Shown one piece after another: positions 54,047-64,000 of a stretch of 64,000 nt of DNA. Source of the stretch: Vicia villosa. Its lineage: Eukaryota; Streptophyta; Magnoliopsida; Fabales; Fabaceae. A program made the translations under genes and the position numbers. The notes below the pieces were generated by a model. The model was not told the origin of the DNA, searched no databases, and saw only the letters and a program-made list of their open reading frames with translations. Position 1 is the first letter of the stretch. The number at the start of each line of letters is the position of its first letter. The stretch lies in contig NC_081183.1 of the NCBI RefSeq assembly GCF_029867415.1, forward strand, positions 50,671,133 to 50,735,132. Direction: 5' to 3'.

Positions 54047-57000
54047 TCAAAATATTTCACTCAAGAAGCCCCTGCAGAGAAAATAGTTACATCCATACAA
54101 TGATGATAAAAATTTAAACAACTAATAGTAGATTGAGGCTAGAGATGTTTCTAACCAAAACCCTGAGGCTTTCCTGGTTCCATTTCTACAAAAAAAATTT
54201 AATGTCAAGTTTAAATGTTAGGCAAAAAAATGTTCATACATGGTTTCAGAATATTTAGCTTATTTAAATTGAAGATCTGTTGTTTGTTACCTTGGTTTTC
54301 CTTCAAAGGAATCATTAACTTCATCAATGGTAGGCATTTGAGGAAAAGTAGACAAAATTACATACTTCTCTTTTCCAGGTGACTCATCTACTCTCCTGTA
54401 CAGCTCATACCGGTATGGATACGACATCCTACATACCAGTCCAGCCAAGTTAGTTACTTTCTCAACCAAACATATGATTAAAAAAAATTAATGATAGAAA
54501 TATATGTAACCGTCTACCTGAGAGCTCCCATTATGGGATATTGGGTGCCTGCATAATAGAGAAGCCGGAAGAGATAGCAACTTTCAAACGATGCTGCGTA
54601 CTCAAGTCTTTTGTCTCGCCCCATTGTCTAGTGATTAAGAAGACAAAATTATATAACCTTACTTTTCTCTTGAATAAATTGTTATCTTCAACTTGCTGGT
54701 TTAGTACTCACTTGCATAATACCACTGGAAGCCGGTAAATCCTGAATTCATCGAAATGTATTAGTTAATGACTCATAGAGGCAAATCTGAAAAACTTGTA
54801 AATCGGGCAACTATATCATGAAATAAACTTGAACTACACGGAACTAGGAAATGAACCTTAAGCTTAGCGTTGATTAAGATAACTGGTCTGTGTTCGGCAG
54901 CACTGGTCATTGCTTTTAAATCCTGTACATCCAACCTCAGAAAATATTAAGAATAGTGACCAGAGGGTGTATATCGACCATATATGGACAACATACATTG
55001 ACAGTCAAATGTACCACAAAAAGTGAAATTTGCTTATAAGAGTGACTAGAGGGTGTATATCGAAATAATCAAGATGAATAGAAGGTTCAGAATGTGATAA
55101 GCTATTAAATCTGTCAAACTTTCACTCTATCCCCTTACATCAATAATACAATTCCCTACGGCATTCTGAGGAGCCACCAAGATATATATGTCATCTTGCT
55201 CTTCAACCTCTGCAGCACCTGAGATTAGACATTAAGCTGGAATCAGTAAGACCAAATTCTAAATGTGTCCAACCAATAATAATGCACAACAGCAGAATCA
55301 TACAAGCTGTAGCTCATTGATATACCTATTGAACCAATGTTGATGAATGTTCCTTTTGCACCATAATCACCCCAATCCATGAACTCTAAAATCTTTCGAC
55401 TTCCAGCAAGCTGCAATGGCATTCCAGAAAGAGCACCTTCACCCATTGACCCTTGTACACAAACCTGGATGACGAAGAAAGTTTAAACAAAGAGAACTAT
55501 GTTGACATTCACAGATAGAAGTTCCTTCTTTTTCTTTACATACAAAATGTTCTATGTTAGAGCACAAAATGTTCTATGTTAGAGCAAAATGAGTCAGTAA
55601 AACACCTTTACACGTTTCCCATCATCAGCAAATGAAAGTGCAAGAGATCTAATAAGTTCCATCAAAGTGCCAATTCGATAAACATCCTATATACCAAAAG
55701 ATAAGGTTATATCAAGATATTAATAGAAAATCAAAAGAGAGAGAAAAGAAAAGTCCATACTCCATACCATTTCTGGATTCAGTTCAGGAATGTTGATGTC
55801 AACCTATTTGATTTGGAATGAAAAAAAAATTCATCTTAGGCCTCCTCGTCAAGGTATTAAAAACAAGACACAAAATCCAGGGACTATCGTTATTCTTATA
55901 CCTTCAATCTAATTTTTCCATCATTGATAGCCCTCTGTGTAGCTAGTAGCACATCATCATAAAAATATTTCCTGATATCTCGAGAATGGGGAATGTTGTT
56001 TAGTTTAGTCGGAATTCCTCTCCATTTATCCTGAAACAAGCTAAAGCAAAATAAGAAAAGATACACAAAGGAGGCTTTTGTAAAAATAATCAAAATAAAG
56101 AAACAATTCCTTTTACAAAGTACTGTCATCTACCTGGATCAAAGATGCTGCCCCCTTTTTCATATCAAGAATTGGTTTTTCTGAATAAATAACTGTTAAT
56201 AAACTTTCATAATTCACTATTTTGGGCGAAGTTTGAAATATGCTTTTGAAAATTCATACCTTCAGAATTCACTATTTTCTCTTTATTCTGCTGTAATTGA
56301 GTTAATAAAGATTCAACATCTTTGAAAACTTCTTCTTTAAGACGGCTGCCATCAATCTGCGCATATGACAAATAACTAAAAAATGAGAATGTCCCACTGG
56401 TTGACAATATTGCAATAACATATATAAGAAAAATAATCTTTAGTAACCTTATTTGTTATGTTTGAATAAGAGGAAGATACTGCATCTGCATTTTGCTTAT
56501 ATATGCTCAGGCGTGATATAACCTGAGAATAATTGAATATGTATACATAAATTAGTTTGGAAGGATACATTTTCTCATATTTGATGCATTTTCACATGAT
56601 ATGGCCTAGTTGTATATCAATGAAGATGGCAAAAAATAAAAAGAGGAGTATATCATATCATACCTTTTCTTGGGTGTCATCAGGACGAGTTATCAACCTT
56701 GCTTTGACTTCATCAGTCTCCGGTGGAAAAAATTTCTGATGGTATATCTTCCCAGTTACTGGGTCTAGCCTTCTACCAACACATCTGTCGATCAGAATTT
56801 CATCAGGAACCTGAGTATTAGAAAATTTAATAACTTAGCAAGGAAAATTGAACAGTTTGTTTCTGATTAATAGATATAGATCGCATACATTACTCTACGG
56901 AATACTATTAAATTACATATATTATTTTTCCAGGCTTAACAGTAAAAAAAAAAAAAACAGGTTGTAACATACATCTAACACAATATACACATCAGGTCTT

Positions 57001-58588
57001 ATCTGCATTTTCTCCAGGCTCTCTGCTTGAGCCAAACTCCGAGGGTAACCGTCAAGAAGCCACCCTTTTTGCTTTGCATCTTCGAGAGATAAGCGTGCTG
57101 CCACCATCTACAAGAGAAAGACAAAACAAAACAAACAAAGGCACGTCTATCAGCATATGAAAATGAAGCACGAACGGAACTGAAAAATCAAAATGTGCAA
57201 TTCTTGACTATACAGCAGTCACAATTTCATCAGGAACCAAGCGACCAGCATTCATGAACTCTTTTGCTTTATTTCCTATTTCTGTGCCAGCTGCTACTTC
57301 TTGTCTTAGCAAGTCTCCGGTTGATATGTGCACCAATCCATACTGCAGAATGAGACACAACATATCTGATCAGGCCTGAACATTTGTTTCAATGAATGCA
57401 CATTACAAGTTGTCATGCCACTGCTATCAATAATATTTATTGTTTAAGGTCTCTTCTATCTTGCTGCCTCATTTTTCTCTGTTATGCAGGCATTGTCTTT
57501 TAAGCAAGTGCTACAAAACTCGTCAGATTTCACAATTTCCAAAACCGTGTAGTAAAGGAGATGCATTGGCAATTCAAATACCATAAGATGAATAAAAGAC
57601 CTCTCTAAAAGGATGCAAGAATCACCTTCATGATCGTTTTGTTTTATATAAAGGTACTCATCCTTTAGAAATGGATGATTTATGGACCAAATTGTTTTCG
57701 CTTAGGAAAACTACTGGCAATGGAAATAGATTGTGTTCCATGGTTCATGGTCTTTGAAACCAGGTATCCTGTGTATCTCCCAATAAACACCTGACATTAT
57801 CTAACCCTCACATTTAACAAACTCATTCTCAATCTTAGGTTCGGCTTATAGGCCTTCCACAAGAGTATTAGGTAATAGAAATATATATGTTTTTGGTCAA
57901 GTAGCATCATGGCTGAAATTTCATCATTTAAAAGTGAATAAGTAGGATGTCGCGGGTTCCAACCCACATCCTTGCAGTCTGATATCCCCACAACTATCAA
58001 CTAAGCTGACTTAACGGAAAAGTAAAAATATTTAGCACATAGTTTACTTAAACAATTTAGTGCTTGTAGTCTAATTACTACTGAAATTATTCCCAAATCC
58101 AACTACCAATTTTCTTAAAAATGCTTAACTTAGTGAACTATTGCTTATAAATCATTCCAATATTTCAAAAGTGAAATTCATATGAGAGAGAGGAAGCAAC
58201 AAAGTTACCTTAGTAACAATCAATTCACATTGTGTTCCCTTGCCAGATGCAGGTGCACCTGATATCATAACCTTCAACGGCTCGGTTGTGGAGCAATTTA
58301 TCACTTTTTTCAGCACCTTTGTTAAAAAGAAAACGATCACTAATAAACAAGACTTAAAATAAAATTCAAAGACATGAACAAAGTAAAACGAACCTTGGGT
58401 CTTAATGGAGAATGGATTTTCCGTGGGAAGTTGGTAAATTGAAGAAGAGATTGAGTGTGAAAGTGGTTGTTGAGAAGTGAACATGGCTTATAGAAAGAAG
58501 AAGGAGAAAGAAGAGAAGGAGAATGAGATTGAGGATGAAGAATTGTTGTGTGGAGATAGGAAGAGGAGGAGGGAGTGGTGTGCAACAT
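54047..58588 (-). CDS. AMK5: Plastid-type adenylate kinase with C-terminal DUF1995 domain, 19 exons
   Basis: Adenylate kinase converts ATP and AMP to two ADP. Exons by GT-AG borders: 58394-58588, 58209-58316, 57214-57342, 56973-57107 (low border +/-1), 56664-56810, 56448-56522, 56260-56356, 56134-56180, 55902-56030, 55768-55803, 55606-55686, 55326-55464, 55139-55218, 54857-54922, 54712-54741, 54518-54627, 54291-54428, 54156-54185, 54047-54071. They sum to 1797 nt (598 aa) with consistent phase and no lesion, near the ~590 aa of the Arabidopsis chloroplast family member. Residues 1-65 are rich in S, T and H like a transit peptide. The P-loop GAPASGKGT is at 85-93, LLDGYPRS at about 161-168 and [10 protein letters not shown] in the LID at about 200-209. 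The second half ([36 protein letters not shown]) is DUF1995. The last two small exons are the least certain. Confidence 0.88.
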
Positions 58589-59339
58589 TGTTGCTTTCAG
58601 AGAATGAATGAGTCACCCAGGCTCATCATACCTTTGCCTGAGTTTAGTTTCAGTGGTTATTAGTCATTCATCACACTCTAATGGCAAGCAACCAAGGCCA
58701 CTACTTCTTTACATTACAAAACAAATTTATCTTTCTTTTTAAAATACCATTTATCTCATCATTTTATATTACTTTTTCTTTATTTTTAATCTTATTTTTA
58801 TTCTCTATTCAACTATAGGTAATTAGCTAAAGATGTTGAGTGGGAAGATGAGATTATCTTATATGGTTATGTTAAAAATAATCTTTAAGAGGGGATAAAA
58901 CATCTTAGCATTTTTTTTAGGGAATTATTAAGTAAAATTGATTTTGACTAAAAGGGAAACGATGGTACGTTTAGATAAATTTTTACAAAATTAAATAAAA
59001 TAAATAAATTAGTGTGAAAATCATATTTATACTCTGCTATGGGTCGACTATATCTCTTAAGGACGGGCCGCCTTGAGATAGGCTGTTCCAAGATGAGATT
59101 TATCAACCAACCACACAGTCATGCTTCTGGAATCTCCGCCTTATCACAAGACTACCATGCACCTCGCATTTTTAGGACTATATACATTTGCATTTGGTTT
59201 TTGAGTGTTGAGTTATATCCGATGCATGAATAGAAATCCAAAAAATTGAACACAAACTCGGTTGGGATCGACCGATTCGAAATATGCACCTATTACATTT
59301 TATTAATTTTCTAGATCTCCAATCCTACGTATCTTTGAT
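58589..59339. other. Upstream region of the adenylate kinase gene
   Basis: AT-rich DNA that should hold the minus-strand promoter and 5' UTR near 58589-58750. The stretch 59040-59270 is more GC-balanced and looks like old decayed repeat. No gene is supported. Confidence 0.5.
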
Positions 59340-60580
59340 AAGTGGAAATGGCAGAATCTATAGCTACTTGTTTTACCCGTGCACGGATTTGTGGCTCTTG
59401 TTGTCGTAACATCGACGACTGACAATCAGCCAAACGCCACTCCTCCTCATGGCAGAGTGAATTTTGGAATCAACATTCCTCCACGTCTAGATCAAATTCT
59501 TCCTCCTCAAAGAACAAGGATTGTCTAAAATCCGCGGCTTTAAGTTCCAATTTATCTTCCCGTTGAGCGACCAGAGATATCGCATGGTTTTTGCATCTTC
59601 AAAGTGATCCTAGGCGCTTAAGGAGGGCACGAGTTGCTAAATGGTATCTATAACATCGTTCAACAATAGAACTCCAATGAGATAAAGGATAGGTTTATTC
59701 GCTTGGAAGAAAGCCTTTACCATGCTCAACCCCGGGCAAACTTAGCTCAATAGGCCAAATGCAAGAGAGACAGTTTTTTGTTGTTGTCGTAATCGTCTGC
59801 AGCAAAGGGAAGCAAAGCTTACAAGTCGAAAAACCATAGTTCTCCTCCCCAAAGACCGAGGCAGACACGCTCCATTCTCATTGTGGTGTACACCAACCGA
59901 TCAGGTGCAACCTAAGCATCCCTTATGTGCTAGAATGTTAGAAAGAAATATCCTTAATTCAATGCCAAAACCTCCCAAAATCATGAGAGTAAAATGGAAA
60001 GAGAGACCCTGGTGAACACGTCCAGCTTGTCAATGACCGACTCAATTACTACAGAGCTGACAATACTTCCAAGTGAAAGTTGCTAGCACTAACCTTGGTC
60101 GGGCCAGCTAGATTGTGGTTCAATGGTCTCCCCGACAGTTGTATCGAATCTTTGGCAGATTTTTACAATCGCCTCACCACCCACTTTACCATCTAGAAGA
60201 GGCAACTGATTACTATAGAAACCTTGAGTAGCATTATGACTGGAGCAAAGGAGAGCCTACGCTCATACATCGATCAACTCACTTAGGTTGCGGTAGAAGT
60301 AGAGGGAGCCAAAGAAGCCCGCAATGCTGGATCTTCAAAAATGGCCTCCTCTACGACCACCCTTTCTGCAACAAGCTGAGAAAGAAGAAGGAAAAAATAA
60401 ATCATTAGATGATAAACCTAACCCAACCATATATGACATTGGAAGAGAAGTTAAATACTCGCTTCGACAACCCAACCTCGCCGTAGATGCAAATTTTAAC
60501 CACCCATCGGGGAAGGAATCTCGCCAACGAAAAGAGGAAACTGACCAGGGAATCTACGGTTGATATGACAAGCACATTAC
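59340..60580 (+). pseudogene. Decayed Ty3/gypsy gag relic
   Basis: Reading across several stops and frames on the + strand gives gag-like segments. The clearest (about 60090-60300) reads GPARLWFNGLPDS, then LADFYNRLTTHFT and ...GAKESLRSYIDQL, the usual retrotransposon gag pattern. A start-like ATGGCAGAATC lies at 59348. No LTR, protease or pol segment follows, so this is an old fragment unrelated to the nested cluster. Confidence 0.55.
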
Positions 60581-60663
60581 TTTGAATACTTCTCATAATA
60601 AGATTTATCAAGAATACGCCATCACTAAGTTTTGAAAATTCGAGATTCGACCTCCTTACCATG

Positions 60664-61722
60664 TGTTGTACCCCAATTTTTGATCCTGAGATCCCACCCC
60701 ATTTTGAAAAGAGTGTGATCATCATCATCATTATCATCATTTATAATCAAACATGCATCATTTTCTAACCAAAATATACAAAAAGACTGTGTTTGCTAGT
60801 TGCATGTTTCATAAGGTAGGTTACTAATCAAGGAGCTCGGTAAAATTAGGGTTTTGAGGCTCACAAAGGAGCTCAATATTTCTCATATGCTCAAGTGATA
60901 CCCCTCATTAATATCCAATTCCAAGTGTGGTTCAATTCAAGATCAACAATTTTCAAATTCATCTTGTGCACAAATAGGGATTTTGACCTAATTCATCTAA
61001 GTAGTTTAGTTGACTTTTAGTCAAAGCATGATTTCATGGCTCAAATCATGAATCAAGGATCTCTAATGACTCATTATAATCTACTCATAACATCCTTTTG
61101 GCAAGAAGAGCTTGATTCCATTAATGGTTAGAAGAAATCACTTCATTTGGAAAAAGTCAATTATTCAAGATCACCTTTGAATTTTAAAGAATTTGATCAA
61201 CCATGGACTTTTAAAGATCAAAATCGTGAATATATAATTATTGAAGTCATTTGATCAAGAAAAAACAAGAAAATTAATCAAGAATCAAAAAGTCAACAAT
61301 TAGGATTTTAACTTTTTCATGAAGAAATACATATTTTTTATTTAACTTTGAAAGGCCATAACTTCTTCATTACTTGGCCAGATGTTTTGATCCAAAGCTC
61401 ATTTCAAAGAAAAAGTCAAGATCTACAACTTTGTCACTGTGAACAATTTTCCAAAAGATGAATGGCTGTTAAGTTATGAAGCTTTAAAGTTGGTTACTTT
61501 TCAAAATGTAAGTCACTTTGAGGCCATTTCTCATCAAGATTCCTTGAAAATATGAAGAAACACCCAACATTAAAGTTGTAAAGGATATTTAGGGATTTCC
61601 AAAAAGTACTAGAACTCCTTCATAGCATTTGTGAGCTAGGAGTTTCAAAGGAATGAAGTTGGGCTTCCATTCTTGAATTACAAGTTCATTTTCATCAAGA
61701 ACCAAGTTGTAATCTTGATCCA
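60664..61722 (+). repeat. Truncated, diverged Ogre-like LTR
   Basis: It starts TGTTGTACCCCAATTTTTGA, paralleling the TGTCATACCCCAATTTTTGA start of the Ogre LTR at 48737. The similarity continues in register: TTTGCTAGT.., TTTTGACCTAATTCATCT, AAAAAGTCAA, GAAGTCATTTGATCAA and AAATTAATCAAGAATCAAAA. It breaks off where a new LTR-like sequence begins at 61723. An ATC-type microsatellite lies near 60717-60740. It represents a different, older Ogre family member. Confidence 0.7.
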
Positions 61723-64000
61723 TGTAACGCTCGGAAAAATAAGTATATGCTTAATTTGGACGTTTGTGACGTTTATTGGAATTTTACCGTTTTTGGAGTC
61801 GTTTCAGTCGGTATTAGTTCGGGATGGCGGACTAATATTTAATTGAAGGTTTTCATATTTTTGGTACTAGAAATATTAGTAAGGTAATATTCCGCGTTTT
61901 GGGGCGTTTGAACGATATTTGAGCGTAGGGGCATTTTGGTCATTTCCGCGGGATAGATATTTTCTTTATAAGAAAGAAATATTGTGAGAAGGAAAGAGGA
62001 TGGAAAGAAAAAGGAAAGAAAGAAAGAGAAGAGAGAAAGAAGAAGAGGAAAAGAAGGAAAAAGTGTAGATTGGTGGATTCTCGACCGATTCGAGTTCCGA
62101 TCGTTGCTATAGCAAGGTAAGGGGGTGAATCTAATTTATCTTGGATGTATGATTCTTATAGTCTTGTTCTTGTTCTTGTCCTTGTTCTTTTCTATGTTTG
62201 GACAAAAATGGTGGATTGTGAGTTTTGTAAGTTTAGGAGTTATAAACATGATTTTGTGGTGTGTAGTGTGATGATAGATACCTTCATTGATCATGTTTGT
62301 TTTCCATTACCATGGCTTGTTTGAGTTTGGAAATAAAGTTAGGTTTTGAGTTAGAGTGATGAATTAACCATGAAAAGTGTGATAATAGGTTGTTTCTATG
62401 GTTTGTATGTGTTGTATTGGTGTTATAATGATGTTTGGGAGTGGTTTTGGTGGGTATAAGGGGCCTGAAACTGTTCAGGTTCGTTCTGGTTTTTTCTGGG
62501 TTTACGCAGGTCCGCTGAGCGGAGGTGGGTCCGCTGAGCGGAGGTGGGTCCGCTGAGCGGAGGTCCTGTTGCAGAAAATTCTCTGCCAAGGTCCGCCGAG
62601 CGGAGCTGAAGCGGATGACAGCTTTTTCTGTTTTTCCAAAACTTTGAAACTTCGTAACTCCTGAACCGTAACTCCGATTTTGTCGCCGTTCGAAGCGTTG
62701 GAAAGCTAACGCAATGAACTATATTATTATCTAATTAAATTATTCATAGGATGTAGTATACTATTATTTTTATTAGGATCAAGTGATGAGTTGTGAAGTA
62801 TGTTTATGTTATCCAAACTTTGGAACCTTGTAACTTTTGATCCGTAGCTCCGTTTCGTACGCCGCTCGAAGTGTTAGGAAGCTAGTTGGATGTTCTATAT
62901 GATAGTATAGGCTTGGTTAGCTTGTTATTAATTGGTTATGAGGGTTGTTGATGAAAACACACAATTGTTTATATGCGCGATATGATTGGTAAATAATCAT
63001 AGTGCTTGGTTGCAATTGTTGATGATGTAGGATGTAGTAGTGGTTGGTTGAGTTTCATAAATGGTTTTGTGAACTAGTGCATGATAAATCATGATGATGT
63101 GTTGTGTGAATGTTATCGTATTGATATGAGGTATGTGATTAATTATCGATAACATGAGATCATGTTCATATGTGTTATGTATTAATGAATGTTCATTCTT
63201 GATATGTGACGATGTTTGGTTGTTTGTTGTTAACATGATGTGTGGCCTTATGGCAAGTAATTGTTGTTATGAGAATGATGTATTGATGGAGTTGTGGGCC
63301 AATGTCCAATATTAATTTGATGTGATGCAATTATGTGATCATTTATGCCGATGTGGCTAGTATGTTTTGACGGTGAATGTGTGCTGTGTGCTTATTAATG
63401 CCTGTGTGGTAATTATGGTGTGATGTAATTGATAGCGATGTTATTAATTGGTGATGTATCCTTTTGGATAGAATATTAATGATGTAACGTGAGTGTATGA
63501 TCGTGTTATATTGTTGATGATGTTGTTGTCGTGTAAAAGAGTCTTATATTTGCACAGCATAACATTTCAATACGTTAATGGCGGAATGCTGTTAACAGAT
63601 GGCCTGCGGGCACGGTTACCAGTAGGGGCTTAATGCTCGGTAACGGAATGAGCCTTATTGGCAAGAGGTCATCAGTGGGAGCTGCGTGCTCGATGACGAC
63701 AGCCTGCGGGCTTCCTGAGTGGAAAAAAAGTCCCAGCATAATGCTTGGCAGGTGTATTTGTCATAATGACAAGGAGGAGTTTTACTCCGGATTTGGTACC
63801 ACATGCATATGCATAGTCGAGTCTCATTCATCATCGTCGGTCTTTATAATTTATGTTATCATTCATGTGTCACATTACTTATATATTAATTATGGTTGAA
63901 TGAGTGGATTACTTTGTTGTATGATTCTTGATGATACTTGTTGGCATTACTATAATTGTCATGCTTTCATTATGAATTATATTCTCACCCTTCTGCTGAT
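61723..64000 (+). mobile_element. Start of another LTR-type sequence (runs off the window)
   Basis: An abrupt junction begins TGTAACGCTCGG, a common plant gypsy LTR start form. CGCG boxes (61892-61897, 61946-61951) lie just upstream of TTTATAAG (61965-61972). A long GA-rich tract (about 61985-62070) and a strong donor-like AAGGTAAGG (GT at 62117) follow. There is a TCCGCTGAGCGGA repeat (62511-62606), and a module CGTAACTCCTGAACCG.. is present twice in diverged form (62634-62711, 62812-62886). From 63560 hairpin-prone GC-rich segments occur. No coding sequence is supported up to the window end. Family assignment (chromovirus/Tekay-like) is a guess. Confidence 0.5.
62511..62606. repeat. TCCGCTGAGCGGA near-palindrome repeat
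   Basis: Three copies in close tandem separated by GGTGGG, plus a fourth variant (TCCGCCGAGCGGA at about 62592-62604). Each is an inverted repeat with TCCGC and GCGGA arms. Confidence 0.75.

Noticed and set aside
57343..58208. Small minus-strand frames inside the largest adenylate kinase intron (for example 57797-58000) as extra exons
   Set aside because: Exons 2 and 3 join in phase without them and they do not extend the kinase domain sequence.
60324..60740. Small ORFs on both strands around 60324-60740 as host genes
   Set aside because: They overlap the decayed gag relic and the start of an LTR, have no introns or domains, and conflict with each other.
63633..63899. An 88-codon plus-strand frame near the right edge
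   Set aside because: It lies in GC-rich, hairpin-prone LTR-like sequence and has no recognisable motif.
1..64000. CRISPR-like arrays
   Set aside because: Repeats here are tandem or palindromic elements inside retrotransposons of a plant genome. No regular repeat-spacer structure is present.

Overview
The window is plant nuclear DNA, almost certainly from a legume and probably tribe Fabeae (pea, vetch, lentil group). This is inferred from an Ogre-type Ty3/gypsy element with LTRs of about 4.7 kb, an associated SIRE/Maximus-type Ty1/copia element with an envelope-like ORF, and AT-rich intergenic DNA. One host gene was recognised. Nearly everything else is LTR retrotransposon.

Layout. Positions 1-53466 are one Ogre element (+ strand) whose left LTR is cut by the window edge. 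Three other elements are nested in it. An Athila-type element (Athila A, - strand, 4570-16047, TSD AATAT) sits in the Ogre leader. A SIRE-type copia element (+ strand, 16467-37303, TSD AGCAT) sits in codon 26 of Ogre ORF1. A second Athila-type element (Athila B, + strand, 16932-28609, TSD GTTTT) sits inside the 5' LTR of the copia element. LTR pairs are equal or nearly equal in length (1172/1172, 1377/1377 and 975/976 bp, Ogre about 4.7 kb). By eye they differ at about 0.5-0.8% of positions, so all insertions are recent. The order of insertion follows from the nesting.

The Ogre internal region resumes at 37309 with ORF1, gag-pro (38792-42853), a putative 357-bp intron, RT/RNase H/second RNase H/integrase (to 46672), a repeat-rich 3' UTR and the 3' LTR (48737-53466). 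It carries six in-frame stops. About 580 bp beyond the LTR lies the host gene on the - strand (58588-54047). It has 19 exons and predicts 598 aa: a plastid-type adenylate kinase with a DUF1995 tail (AMK5-like), apparently intact. To its right are a decayed gypsy gag relic (about 59340-60580), a truncated diverged Ogre-like LTR (60664-61722) and another LTR-like sequence starting at 61723 that runs off the window.

Main signals for a second look: (1) arrays of CpG-palindromic CGCG boxes directly upstream of the LTR TATA box and again upstream of ORF3 in both Athila elements, made from different sequences; (2) a conserved post-integrase hairpin in both Athila elements with compensatory changes; (3) three tandem hairpins with covarying stems after the Ogre integrase; (4) a TAG-CAA-TTA readthrough context between copia pol and the envelope-like ORF; (5) a tRNA-like unit with a T7 run inside the Ogre LTR.
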